A DNA stretch of 64,000 nucleotides, from NCBI GenBank assembly GCA_965207805.1, contig OZ242312.1:434001-498000 (forward strand), given 5' to 3'. This stretch comes from Palauibacter sp965207805 (lineage in GTDB: Bacteria; Gemmatimonadota; Gemmatimonadetes; Palauibacterales; Palauibacteraceae). Under the pieces are notes generated by a model that was not told the DNA's origin, made no database searches, and saw only the letters and a program-made list of their open reading frames with translations. This document shows positions 44,308-52,838 of this stretch, piece after piece. Within the stretch, counting starts at the first letter, position 1; each line of letters begins with the position of its first letter. The position numbers and the translations under genes are program-made.

Positions 44308-44720
44308 CTGACGAGACCGGGAGGGAGTTGGTCCGCCAAGCAGACACGCCCCACCAACTCGAAATGTGGAGCGAAATGCTGGCTGTCGAGCGCGAGCGGA
44401 TCGCGAGCAGGGATCGTGCCGTTGACGTAATGCGGGAGGGATTCTCTAAGCTGGACGCGGCCGACGAGCGGCAGTACAACTTCCAGAGCGACAGGCTAAA
44501 GCGAGACGACCAGTATCGAAACCGGCACCTTACGCACAGGATACGTTTGACTTGGCTGATCGCCGGTTCAGCCGTCCTTGTCGTAGGCGTGATTCTGTTC
44601 ATGGCTTTCTGGGGCGGCGACAGCCAGCAGAATCTAGCAGGGGAGTTGACCCGTGACGCGATTGCGGCGGGCGCTTTCATCGGTCTCGGGTTCCTCTTGG
44701 GTCGGCGATCTCGCGGCTGA
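44304..44720 (+). CDS. Hypothetical membrane protein
   Basis: 138 residues from GTG 44304, overlapping the previous stop by 4 bases. The N-terminal ~75 residues are charged and helical (ERERIASRDRAVDVMREGF). Two hydrophobic segments follow (LTWLIAGSAVLVVGVILFMA and AIAAGAFIGLGFLLG), so it looks like a two-helix membrane protein with a cytoplasmic coiled domain. Function is unknown. It forms a pair with the upstream 91-residue protein. Confidence 0.6.
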   Translation: MTDETGRELVRQADTPHQLEMWSEMLAVERERIASRDRAVDVMREGFSKLDAADERQYNFQSDRLKRDDQYRNRHLTHRIRLTWLIAGSAVLVVGVILFMAFWGGDSQQNLAGELTRDAIAAGAFIGLGFLLGRRSRG

Positions 44721-44880
44721 AGCCTTCCGCCCCTCTCCGTAGGCCGAGTCGAAGTCCCGCTTCGACGAGAGACAGGATTGCTCGCCCCACCTGCTTCGCT
44801 CGGCACCTGAGCAACCGCCAAACGCTAGCTTGGCCCAACGGCTTGCTCCGTCGGCGAACGCGATCAGCGCCCGTCTCGCA

Positions 44881-45090
44881 TCACTCGTCATGGGTGTCTA
44901 CCTGAGACGGTGCGTCCGGGTCCGTGTGCCCAGGCGTCGGCTGTCCCCTTTCGCGGGCAAGCCGCTCAGCCTCATCCGCCGCGGCCCCGATCGTGCGGAG
45001 CCCCGGTCCCGACCGGTCGTCCGCCGTTGAGACCGTCTGGCGAGCGGGCACCACGTACCAGCGGTCCGCGCGGTCGTCGCCGCCTTCCAT
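44881..45090 (-). CDS. Small hypothetical protein, DUF2188-like
   Basis: 69 residues from ATG 45090. The order RWYVVPARQ, then a variable part, then AAADEAERLARERGQ resembles DUF2188-type small proteins found in mobile DNA, where a YVVP start precedes a helical A.E.A...AR segment. The ribosome site is weak and the flanks are gene-free, so coding status is uncertain. Confidence 0.4.
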   Translation of the reverse strand: MEGGDDRADRWYVVPARQTVSTADDRSGPGLRTIGAAADEAERLARERGQPTPGHTDPDAPSQVDTHDE

Positions 45091-45230
45091 TTAATGCCCG
45101 CGCTCGAGCCGATACCCAACCAATTCGGTGCGGAACCGGTGTGCGCGTAGAATGACGCCCTCATCGAAATCGCTCATCGAGCCTCACTCCTCAACGAGGA
45201 GAGTTCTGAAGAGGGGATTATACGCCTGAC

Positions 45231-45463
45231 TTGACAGCCGTGGTCCCGGAGAATGAGAGAACGAACTCGCCGACCCGCTTCATGCGGCTGCCGGAAGTGC
45301 TGGAGCGCACGGGGCTGTCGCGGAGCACGATCTACATGCGGCTGGAAAAGGGGCACTTCCCGCGGCCGGTCTCGCTGGCGCGCGTGCTGTCGGCTGGAGC
45401 GAGTCGGAGGTGAACGAGTGGATCCGCCAGCGGATCGAGGAAAGCCGGGCCGGGAAGGCCTAG
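45231..45463 (+). pseudogene. AlpA-type excisionase/regulator, frameshifted
   Basis: The first ~48 codons encode an AlpA-like helix-turn-helix (FMRLPEVLERTGLSRSTIYM, then GHFPRPVSLA), very close to the intact gene at 60142-60369. After PRPVSL a one-base net deletion changes the frame, giving LARVLSAGASRR and a stop near 45413. The expected end (WSESEVNEWIRQRIEESRAGKA) continues in another frame to the TAG at 45461-45463. AlpA proteins activate integrase or excision genes in P4-like elements, so this control gene appears inactivated. The start is TTG 45231 or GTG 45240. Confidence 0.75.
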
Positions 45464-45473
45464 AGAGGCTGGG

Positions 45474-46589
45474 CTAGCTGATGGAATATATTCGAGGCGG
45501 CTCGCCGTCGAGTGATCCGCTTCCGAGCCCAGCCAACCTCTCAACATCAGCGTGCGACAAGCCGGTGCTGGCAACCAACTCCTCGCGGTTCGACAACCCC
45601 TGTGAGAACAGCACGTTTATCGCGCTCGACAAGAGGCGCGGTTGCTCGGGGAAGATCTCGTCGTCCAGTGGCTCCCTCTTGGTCCACCCCCGAGCGGACT
45701 TCAGGCGCCACAACCTCCGCTCCGCCTTCTTCGTGATGATCCCGAGGTCCCTACACCTCCGAATGATCGCAGCGATGGACACGCGCCAACGCATCTTCAA
45801 CTGAAGCAGCGAATCGAGCGACGTGTTCGTCACCTCGTGAACGAACGTTTCCGCCGGAAGCAGGAACGCAGCTGCAAACTGGTCAGCCTGCCTTTCCATC
45901 TCCTTAAGCGATTCAGTGTTTTGTACTTCCGAGCGGCGGACTCGTCGATGGAGGTAGGTGTGTCCGATCTCATGAGAGCAGTCGAATCGCGACCTGACGG
46001 CCGACTGCTTGTCAACGTTCAGAATGATGAGCGGTCGACCGCCGCACCAGCGGTGGTGGGCATCCAGGTAGTGATTCCCGATATGGTCTCGGACGACCAC
46101 GAATCCGGATTCCTCAGCAAGCCACACCACGTTCGAGAGTGGCCCGTTTCCCAGATTCCAATGACGCCTGAGGTTATCTGCTCGTATCTCGATATCAGGT
46201 TGGCTGAGCGACCTCCAGGGAACGTCGGGAGCGGGGGGGAGGGATACTGCCGGCAGCTCGACCTTCGGCTCAACAAAACTGAGAATGTCCCAAGTCCAGT
46301 CGATACGGATGTCCGCCCGACGCCGGGATCGCTTGGTAGCCGCGGACATTGACCGGAAGAACGTTGGGCCATCCGCACGCGGTCGGGGGTCGCGAAAGAA
46401 AAACTCCGTCGGGGCGTTGAGTGCCTGTGACAAGCGGATCACCACATCCATGCTGGGCGTGTGGTGTCCGTTCTCGTAGTGCGAGATGCTGCTGGGGCTC
46501 TTCCCGACCAGCTCGCCGAGCACGGCCATCGTCAATTCGCGGACTTCGCGCGCCTCGGTGAGTCGCTCGGGGCGAAAACGGCGCATCAA
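45474..46589 (-). CDS. XRE helix-turn-helix / ImmA-IrrE metallopeptidase
   Basis: A 371-residue two-domain protein. Residues ~10-70 form an XRE helix-turn-helix (LGELVGKSPSSISHYENG). The middle holds an ImmA/IrrE-type zinc peptidase with CSHEIGHTYLH and a downstream ERQADQFAAAFLLP motif. This is the common combination in which the peptidase inactivates a repressor or the fusion regulates itself, often in phage, toxin-antitoxin or stress modules. The upstream gene overlaps it by 4 bases (ATGA), so the two are one unit. The regulated target is not visible. Confidence 0.88.
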   Translation of the reverse strand: MMRRFRPERLTEAREVRELTMAVLGELVGKSPSSISHYENGHHTPSMDVVIRLSQALNAPTEFFFRDPRPRADGPTFFRSMSAATKRSRRRADIRIDWTWDILSFVEPKVELPAVSLPPAPDVPWRSLSQPDIEIRADNLRRHWNLGNGPLSNVVWLAEESGFVVVRDHIGNHYLDAHHRWCGGRPLIILNVDKQSAVRSRFDCSHEIGHTYLHRRVRRSEVQNTESLKEMERQADQFAAAFLLPAETFVHEVTNTSLDSLLQLKMRWRVSIAAIIRRCRDLGIITKKAERRLWRLKSARGWTKREPLDDEIFPEQPRLLSSAINVLFSQGLSNREELVASTGLSHADVERLAGLGSGSLDGEPPRIYSIS

Positions 46590-47227
46590 GCCGTATCTTC
46601 CTTACGCCTCCTCTTGGGGTGAATGATGAGTCTCCCCGGAGTCCGCGTCTCAGGCTCGGCTGGCTGATCCCCGTATCGGTCCAACAGGTCGAAGAACGAC
46701 CGATACCGATCCACATCAGCGTTCGGGAATTTGATGTGGGAGTATCCGACTCTCCCCTTCGCGGTCGGGTGCGCCCCATGCTGAAGAATCCCGAAGACCT
46801 TCTTCCCTACAGGAACGCGTGGGTCATCCACATCTCTGAAGAGATCCACCTGCGCCAGAGCAGCGTAGGTCCCCCGGTGCTGTGCGAACCGCACGATCTC
46901 TCCGGCATTGGGGTGATAGCATTGCACCAGGAAGAAGCGGTCCGTAGCGACGACCCGATGCGAGTACGAGCGCCGGCTGTTCATCTCCACGAAGTTCTGC
47001 AGGCCGGTCTCCTCGGCGGCTCTCGCGAGTGCCTCCTCGCACCGCGCCCGGCGGACGTGACCATGCAGGTCCCTCGCCTCCGTTTCGTCGAAATCGTCCA
47101 TCATGATGGTGGCGCTTCGATAGGCGTCGGCCTGATACCTCAGCCATAGCGGAAGGAATCGGCCTAGGCCGTGAACGCGGTCGAACAGTTCGTCCGGGTC
47201 GACATCGGGTGCTCTCCCCACGGACAT
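46586..47227 (-). CDS. Hypothetical protein paired with the XRE-ImmA gene
   Basis: 213 residues from ATG 47227, with AAGGAG 6 bases upstream; the longer ORF start lacks a site. The protein is soluble, with segments FDRVHGLGRFLPLWLRYQ, SHRVVATDRFFLVQCYHPN, GEIVRFAQHRGTYAALA and KGRVGYSHIKFPNADVDRY, and a basic tail. No known fold is recognised. The 4-base overlap with the XRE-ImmA gene suggests a two-gene toxin-antitoxin-like or defence module, in which this would be the effector, but that is a guess. Confidence 0.7.
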   Translation of the reverse strand: MSVGRAPDVDPDELFDRVHGLGRFLPLWLRYQADAYRSATIMMDDFDETEARDLHGHVRRARCEEALARAAEETGLQNFVEMNSRRSYSHRVVATDRFFLVQCYHPNAGEIVRFAQHRGTYAALAQVDLFRDVDDPRVPVGKKVFGILQHGAHPTAKGRVGYSHIKFPNADVDRYRSFFDLLDRYGDQPAEPETRTPGRLIIHPKRRRKEDTA

Positions 47228-47786
47228 CGGGTGCTCCTTAAATCGGTGTTCGCTTATCGTCACGATGGAACCAAGGCGAAAAATATTCAATCTGAGGCCG
47301 TGCGCAAGGAGGCCCGGGTCGGAAGATCACGGGGCGAAGCGACGTGAACCGAGCCACGAAGAGGCCGGGTCTCGCTCCATTCGCAGAAGCTGCGCGGTAG
47401 CATGGGCCGCCGCACCTGACCTTTCCCGATTCAGCTACAATTCGTCGAGCGGCGGCCGCCGCTCAGCGAGGGTGATGGAGGCGCCTCTGGCGGCGGTCGG
47501 TCCCGCTCCCGGACGGCGCCGGACGGCTTGGGAAACCGCCTCCTTTCGCGGGGTTGACACCGCCCGAGCGGTGCTTCTCCGTGTCCGGACATGGAGACTC
47601 CGACGACCCAGGATTACCGACGCCGAGGGCTGTCTCACGCCCTTAAGGTGCGTAAGCCAGCCTACCCCCGGTATAACCGTGGGGCTGGCGAGGGACTCCG
47701 CCCCTTCGAACCCCAACAGACCCGCGCTCCGGTGCATTGCACGGGCGGGGGCGTCGCCCCCGTGCCCCCCGCGACGACGCTTCTCG
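47228..47786. other. Gene-free region upstream of mobilisation module 1
   Basis: No convincing gene is seen. The right part resembles the region upstream of module 2: the GTTGACACCGCCCGA block and a CATGGAGACTCCGACGACCC block recur there with conserved spacing. A short frame starting at 47591 (METPTTQDY) begins in that block but is not conserved further on. Confidence 0.5.
47553..47609. other. Candidate oriT / conserved cis-element, module 1
   Basis: GTTGACACCGCCCGA (47553-47567) and CATGGAGACTCCGACGACCC (47590-47609) both recur upstream of the second mobC, 37 bases apart here and 36 there. ACCGC-CCGA-GCGGT forms a small hairpin. The position just before mobC is where MobA-type oriT sites lie. 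Confidence 0.45.
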
Positions 47787-48125
47787 ATGGCTAGACGCCG
47801 CCCGGTCATCGTCGCCGTCCGCCTCACGCCGAACGAGTCCGCCGACTGGCGGGCCAAGGCCGCGGCCGCCGGCGTGCCGCTATCGGCACTGATACGCCGG
47901 GCCATGGCCCGCACGCGGACGTGGACGGTCCGCGCGGCCAAGGTCGAGCGCGAGCGCACCCAGCAGGTCTCCCGCATCGGGAACAACCTCAACCAGATCG
48001 CTCGCTGGGCCAATACCCACAAAGGGGCGGCCGAGGCCGTCGAGGTCATCGTCCGCCTTGTCGCCATCGAGCGGGCGCTCGCCGCGCTCGCTCGCTTCGA
48101 GAGCCCGGACCACGATGCACATTAA
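47787..48125 (+). CDS. mobC: MobC-like relaxosome protein, module 1
   Basis: 112 residues from ATG 47787. The pattern RLTPNESADWRAKAAAAGVPLSALIRRAM is a ribbon-helix-helix-like start, followed by the MobC core RIGNNLNQIARWANTH. MobC binds oriT and helps the relaxase nick. Its end overlaps the mobA start (48115) by 11 bases. The protein is closely related to the 56520-56858 copy in the same window, especially in the NNLNQIARWANTHK block. Confidence 0.92.
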   Translation: MARRRPVIVAVRLTPNESADWRAKAAAAGVPLSALIRRAMARTRTWTVRAAKVERERTQQVSRIGNNLNQIARWANTHKGAAEAVEVIVRLVAIERALAALARFESPDHDAH

Positions 48126-49680
48126 GTTCCTCGCCCGCGGGACCGGCTCGGCGCGGGACGCGGCCGACTACCTCCTCGGGGAGCGGGACGCGACCGGGAA
48201 TCCGCGCAAGGGCGTCGAGGTCCTGCGCGGGAACCCTGACATGGTGGCCGCGGTGGCCGACTCGCTCGACTTCGAGCACAGGTACACCTCCGGCGTGATC
48301 GCCTGGGCCCCCGACGACCAACCCACCGACGAGCACATCGAGGCGCTCCTGGACGCCTTCGAGGCGACGGCCTGGGCCGGGCTCGAGCCCGACCGCTACG
48401 CATGGGCGGCGGTGCTGCACCGCGAGCGTGGTGGCGGCTCGCACGTGCATGTCTTGGCCGCGCGATGCGATCTGGAGACCGGGCGAAGTCTCAACATCGC
48501 CCCGCCGGGTTGGCGGAAGACGTTCGATCCGTTGCGCGACGCCTTCAACCACGAGCAAGGCTGGAGCCGTCCGGACGATCCGGCGCGGGCCAGGGTGGAG
48601 CAGCCCGGCCACCGCGCCTACATCGAGGCGGCACGGCTGCGGGCCGGGCTCCGGCTCGAATCCTCCCCGAGAGACCTGATGCGGGACTACCTGCTGCAGC
48701 GCGTCGAGCACGGCACGGTACGGAATCGCAACGAGGTCGTCGCCGCCCTGCGGGAAGCGGGCCTCGAAGTGCCGCGCCAAGGCAAGGACTACGTCACGGC
48801 GCTGGACCCCGAGAGCGGGGACCGGTGGCGCCTGAAAGGAGAACTGTACGCACTTGACTTCGAGCGCGAACGATTTGACCGACCGGCTGCGGAAGCGGCT
48901 GGAGAGCGAACGCAGGGAGATCGAGGAGTTGACCGCGAGCGAGCTGAAGCGGCTCGCCGAGAACTCGCGGCGCGTCGCGAGGAACGCGCTCGGTACCATC
49001 GAGCGCGATATGGAGGAGGCGACCGGGCGGATGCGAGAACTGCTGCTCAAGGCGTGGCTCCGGCCCCTGATCGTCGGCCTGAGCCTTTGGACCGGTTTCT
49101 TCGGCGGAAGCTGGGCGACGATGCGCTGGTTGACGGGGAGCATCCAAGCCCGGATCGAGACCCGCTCCGAACTGGACCGGGACATCGAGGACGCCCGGCG
49201 GACGCTGGCCCAACTGGAGGTGGACACCTGGGGAATCGTGCTCCACGAGATCGAGGGCGAGCGGTTCGTGGTGGTGCCGGACGGGGCGCTGGCCGATCCG
49301 CCCTGGCGGGTGGACGGTCGCGCAGCGTTGAAGCTGTCGAACGAGTGAGGGAGCTGTATGACCGCGTTAGAGGAGCAGTTGACGAGGGCCTTGCGGAGGT
49401 TGTCCGCGCAGTACGAGACGGAACAGCGGCGGCAATCCGAACAGGTCGAAGCCTTGCGGCGGCGCGTCGAGCGGCAAAGCGGGGAGAACGAAGCCTTGCG
49501 GCAGCGCGTCGAGCGGCTGAGCGCGGAGAACGAAGCCTTGCAGACGCGAATCGAGCGGCTCGACGTGCTAGCGACACGCTTGGCCGAGTATTTCAGGACA
49601 TCCGCCGTCGCGAGACCGCGCGGCCTCCGTATCTGATGCCCCGTCCGGGACCGGATCGCGATCAGGGTCCCAGCCGTTGA
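48115..49680 (+). CDS. mobA: MobA/VirD2-type relaxase, module 1 (intact)
   Basis: 521 residues from ATG 48115 (MHIKFLARGTGSAR). The relaxase domain occupies the first ~240 residues, with the AADYLLGERD tyrosine region and the metal-binding HVHVLAARCD (HUH-type motif). It would nick oriT and pilot DNA during mobilisation by a helper conjugation system; no coupling protein or transfer genes are in the window. The remaining ~280 residues are Arg/Gly-rich and low-complexity. This is because genes resembling mobB and mobD are encoded in another frame of the same DNA. It is nearly identical in the relaxase domain to the frameshifted copy at 56848. Confidence 0.9.
   Translation: MHIKFLARGTGSARDAADYLLGERDATGNPRKGVEVLRGNPDMVAAVADSLDFEHRYTSGVIAWAPDDQPTDEHIEALLDAFEATAWAGLEPDRYAWAAVLHRERGGGSHVHVLAARCDLETGRSLNIAPPGWRKTFDPLRDAFNHEQGWSRPDDPARARVEQPGHRAYIEAARLRAGLRLESSPRDLMRDYLLQRVEHGTVRNRNEVVAALREAGLEVPRQGKDYVTALDPESGDRWRLKGELYALDFERERFDRPAAEAAGERTQGDRGVDRERAEAARRELAARREERARYHRARYGGGDRADARTAAQGVAPAPDRRPEPLDRFLRRKLGDDALVDGEHPSPDRDPLRTGPGHRGRPADAGPTGGGHLGNRAPRDRGRAVRGGAGRGAGRSALAGGRSRSVEAVERVRELYDRVRGAVDEGLAEVVRAVRDGTAAAIRTGRSLAAARRAAKRGERSLAAARRAAERGERSLADANRAARRASDTLGRVFQDIRRRETARPPYLMPRPGPDRDQGPSR
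48854..49348 (+). CDS. mobB: MobB/MbeB-like mobilisation protein nested in mobA, module 1
   Basis: 164 residues in a frame different from mobA, fully inside it. The N-terminal half is helical, with LTDRLRKRLESERREIEELT (MbeB-like), followed by a membrane helix (PLIVGLSLWTGFFGGSWATM) and a small soluble C-terminal part. In ColE1-type plasmids mbeB also lies inside mbeA in another frame. The start is probably TTG 48854; the second copy begins with ATG at the equivalent spot. Conservation between copies supports real translation. Confidence 0.75.
   Translation: MTSSANDLTDRLRKRLESERREIEELTASELKRLAENSRRVARNALGTIERDMEEATGRMRELLLKAWLRPLIVGLSLWTGFFGGSWATMRWLTGSIQARIETRSELDRDIEDARRTLAQLEVDTWGIVLHEIEGERFVVVPDGALADPPWRVDGRAALKLSNE
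49358..49636 (+). CDS. mobD: MobD/MbeD-like mobilisation protein nested in mobA, module 1
   Basis: 92 residues from ATG 49358, which follows GAGGGAGCTGT (good ribosome site), 9 bases after the MobB-like stop and still within mobA. It is a coiled coil of the MbeD_MobD type (LEEQLTRALRRLSAQYETEQ, then heptad repeats such as RVERLSAENEALQTRIERL). The related copy at 58092 supports that it is a real gene. In ColE1, MbeD is linked to mobilisation and entry exclusion functions; the role here is inferred. Confidence 0.78.
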   Translation: MTALEEQLTRALRRLSAQYETEQRRQSEQVEALRRRVERQSGENEALRQRVERLSAENEALQTRIERLDVLATRLAEYFRTSAVARPRGLRI

Positions 49681-49946
49681 CCGGCTCCCTCGGCGCAAAG
49701 ATGGCGGGCTCCCGGACAGGCGCATCGTGAAGATAAACGATAAATCGTTGTGTCGATGTATGTTACATTTACCAGATACCGCCCACTCGTCCGGTTCGGA
49801 TTTGGCGAATCGAGGCTGACCCTGACTCCCACCCCGAATGGGCGGCACGCAACCCCAACCCCACGGCCTGTGTCTCATGGGTATCACCGGAGGAGTATCC
49901 GGTCCAGGATCCCTCAAACTCACATCAATCGATGTTGGAGAACCCC

Positions 49947-52004
49947 ATGCGCAGCGCCCCCTTGCGGATAGGAGTGTCGAAAACGCGGTTCCTGACTCCA
50001 TCTCCCGCCTACCTAGCGGGCCTCGTGCTCCTGGCAGGGTGCGGCGACACCAGATCTTACGCGGAACTGATGGCAGACGCGGCCGCGGACGTCGAAGCCC
50101 TCCAACTGGAGCGGGCCATGGTCCGCTACGACTCGGCACGTTCCGCCTCTCCGGACTACGCCGAGGCGCACCGGCAATACGCGACGCTCACCAGCTATTT
50201 CCATCTCAACGCCGAGGCCGCACAGGCGTGGGAACGTGCGCTCGAACTGGAGCCGGATCACTCCGCGGCATGGGAGGGGTACGCCAACGATCTGCGTTCA
50301 GCCGGCATCTACGACACCGACCGGCGGTACAGTGAGAAGCTCCTTCAGATCCTCCCCGACGCGTTGCGCCACGCGCCCGAGCGTCCCGTCATCTACCAAG
50401 ATGCGCAGGAGACGGCGTCCGGTCTCGGACAACTCGAAACGTATGGCGCTATCCTCGCCGAGGTTCGGGCCTTGCGGCCGGCCGACCAGATCCTGCTCCA
50501 CGCCCTGGGATCGCTCCGCATTGCGCTCGCCGACCGGGAAGGCGGGGACCGGGGCCAAATCGTTAGGGATTCGATCGGAGCGGCCCTCGACGCCCTTGCC
50601 GCCCAAGTCGAAGGCGATCCGGACGTTGCAGCTCCGGTTCTGTACCGGCTCGCGGCGGGATACGACTTCCGCATGCTCCGACGGGAAGACGACGCGGACC
50701 GCTGGCTTGAACGTCTCGAAGCCGCGCCGGACCGCGGCGTCCTGGCGGATGACTTGCGCTACTGGGACTTGTCCTTCGACTTCCAGATGGCCCTGTTCGG
50801 CAATGCCGGCGAAGATAGCGCGGAGGACGCGGTCCGCCTCGCCGCCGAGGGCTTGAAGTCGAGGGATCTCGCGCGACGGGGCGGGTGGATACCCGGACAC
50901 CACGAGGTCGCGCTGCGGCGGGCACTCGCCTCCATTCCCGGCGAGGTGCCCGGCGGTGCGACGGTGTCGGCGGCCGTGACCGTCGCGGCGGAGCCGCCGC
51001 ATGCGGCGCTCGAACCGGACGTTGCTGCGCAGCTGTTCGATGCCGCGCTGGACCTGGTTCGATGGCGGCGGGGGTGGGCTCCGCGTCAACTCTCGGCCCT
51101 TCGCGGTCTGCTCTACTTCGGGATCGAACCCGAAGCCGTCCTCGAGACCGCCGCCGCAATCGAAGAAAGCCTGCTTGCAGACGATCCGGGCTATCTGTAC
51201 CCCTTCCTCCAAGGCGATGAGCGGGAGAGGTCGCGCCAGGATGCGATCGATGCCGCCCGCGTCATTCAGGCTCGCGCGCTCGCGCAACTCGGCAGGATCG
51301 AAGCGGCCGGCAACCTCTTCAAGCGGGCGGTGAATGAGTCGAGGGGCGCGACGACACTGGGCGCATACGGGCGTCACCTCCTTCACACCGATCGGCCCGC
51401 GCAGGCCCTGGATGCCTTCGTCGAGGCGATGGCATTCGGTGGATCCGGGTTCCGGGGCCTCGCGGAGGAGGCTGCCAGGGCCGCCGATCATCCTCCCGAG
51501 ACGGTCGAGGAGCGGTTCGCCGCGCGCCGCCCCGTTGTGGAAGAGGAGATGGAGCGGCGGGAACTCGGCCAGCGTATTGGGCGCACGGGTCCGGAGTTCG
51601 CCCTCGCGGATCAGACCGGTCTCGAATGGCGGCTGAGCGACATCGAAGGAAAGATCGTCGTTCTCAAGTTCTGGGCGACATGGTGCGGTCCATGCATCGA
51701 AGAGTTCCCACATTTCGTCGAACTGCTGGAGACCTACCAGGATGACGACGAAGTCGTGTTCCTCACCGTCGCGACGGCGGGATCTCCGCGGGACGAGGTC
51801 GCCCGGCAGATGGAGGAGAACGACTACAGCTTTCCGGTTCTGTTCGACGAGCAGGATCTCGCCCTGAAGTACGAGATCATCGGGTATCCGACGACATTCT
51901 ACCTCGACCAAGCCGGCGTCATTCAGTTCAAGCGCCAAGGCTTCCGGGCAAGCGGTTATGAAGCCGGGGTCGCCCGTCGCATAGACGCGCTCCGCAACCC
52001 GTAG
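49947..52004 (+). CDS. Lipoprotein with TPR-like repeats and TlpA thioredoxin domain
   Basis: 685 residues from ATG 49947, with GGAG 6 bases upstream. The signal ends at a lipobox (LVLLAGC), so it is a lipoprotein. A long helical region resembling tetratricopeptide repeats (such as AEAAQAWERALELEPDHSAA) fills residues ~50-520. The C-terminal TlpA/ResA-like thioredoxin domain has WATWCGPCIEEFP with the CxxC active site, and IIGYPTTFYLDQAG. It could reduce or exchange disulfides at the cell surface. It is the first gene after mobilisation module 1, so it looks like cargo. Confidence 0.9.
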   Translation: MRSAPLRIGVSKTRFLTPSPAYLAGLVLLAGCGDTRSYAELMADAAADVEALQLERAMVRYDSARSASPDYAEAHRQYATLTSYFHLNAEAAQAWERALELEPDHSAAWEGYANDLRSAGIYDTDRRYSEKLLQILPDALRHAPERPVIYQDAQETASGLGQLETYGAILAEVRALRPADQILLHALGSLRIALADREGGDRGQIVRDSIGAALDALAAQVEGDPDVAAPVLYRLAAGYDFRMLRREDDADRWLERLEAAPDRGVLADDLRYWDLSFDFQMALFGNAGEDSAEDAVRLAAEGLKSRDLARRGGWIPGHHEVALRRALASIPGEVPGGATVSAAVTVAAEPPHAALEPDVAAQLFDAALDLVRWRRGWAPRQLSALRGLLYFGIEPEAVLETAAAIEESLLADDPGYLYPFLQGDERERSRQDAIDAARVIQARALAQLGRIEAAGNLFKRAVNESRGATTLGAYGRHLLHTDRPAQALDAFVEAMAFGGSGFRGLAEEAARAADHPPETVEERFAARRPVVEEEMERRELGQRIGRTGPEFALADQTGLEWRLSDIEGKIVVLKFWATWCGPCIEEFPHFVELLETYQDDDEVVFLTVATAGSPRDEVARQMEENDYSFPVLFDEQDLALKYEIIGYPTTFYLDQAGVIQFKRQGFRASGYEAGVARRIDALRNP

Positions 52005-52031
52005 ATCCCGGCTCGACCGGGACGACGCGCC

Positions 52032-52838
52032 CTATGTAGGCGCTGCGTATCTCCTCGCGTGAGCGCGTGAGGTTGGGTTGTTGGGCAGCCGTGCCCTCTG
52101 ACGCCCGGGCTCGATCTCCCCGGCCCGGCGCCGGTCCAGATAATCAGCCCAAGCCTGCATCATCACACGCCGCTCGGGCAGGAACGCCGGCCGGTTGTAG
52201 GCCCGGCCGTTGGGATCCCTGACCGCGTGGGCCAACTGGTGCTCGATGAAATCGGGCCGGAATCCCAGCACCTCGTCCAGAGTCGTGCGGGCCATCGCCC
52301 GGAACCCGTGCATCGTCATCCGCTCCTTCGGGATGTCCAGCGCCCGGAACGCGCTCCAGAGCGCCACGGCCGATCGGCAATTCCCGGTAGGGAAAACGCG
52401 CGTTCGGGAAGACGTAGCGATGGTGCTCCGTCATGGGATGGACCTCGCGCAGGATCGCGACCGCCTGACGCGCCAAGTGCACCACGTGCGGTCTGCCGCT
52501 CTTCGTCACCGTGTAGCGCCATTCGGCCCCTTCAAAGTCGATGGCGGCCCACTCCGCCGTGACCAGCTCGCCGAGGTGCACGAACACCAGCGGCGCGAGA
52601 CGTAGCGCGCAGCGCACCGGAAGCGTTCCGGAGTAGGTGTCCAACTGCCGGAGTAACGGACCGACCTCCCTCGGGTCGGTGATCGCCGCGAAGTGTTTGA
52701 TCTTCACGGCCGGCAGCGCCCCGCGCAGGTCCGCCGACACGTCCCGCTCCGCACGTCCCGTGGCAACCGCGTAGCGCAGTACCGTCCCGCAAACCTGGAA
52801 GACGGTGTGCGCTTTCCTCAGGTGGCCGCGCGCCTCGA
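52032..52838 (-). pseudogene. P4-type tyrosine integrase, truncated and frameshifted
   Basis: The fragment aligns with the intact integrase at 53411: VEARGHLRKAHTVFQVCGTV, LRYAVATGRAERDVSADLRG and HGFRAMARTTLDEVLGFRPD. About 160 N-terminal residues are missing, with the break near 52840, and the frame changes around 52367-52375 (ALERVPGAG versus ALWSAFRALD). Parts of the C-terminal catalytic domain (HGFRAMART, HQLAHAVRD, GRAYNRPAF) remain. It is the decayed integrase of mobilisation module 1. Confidence 0.85.
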
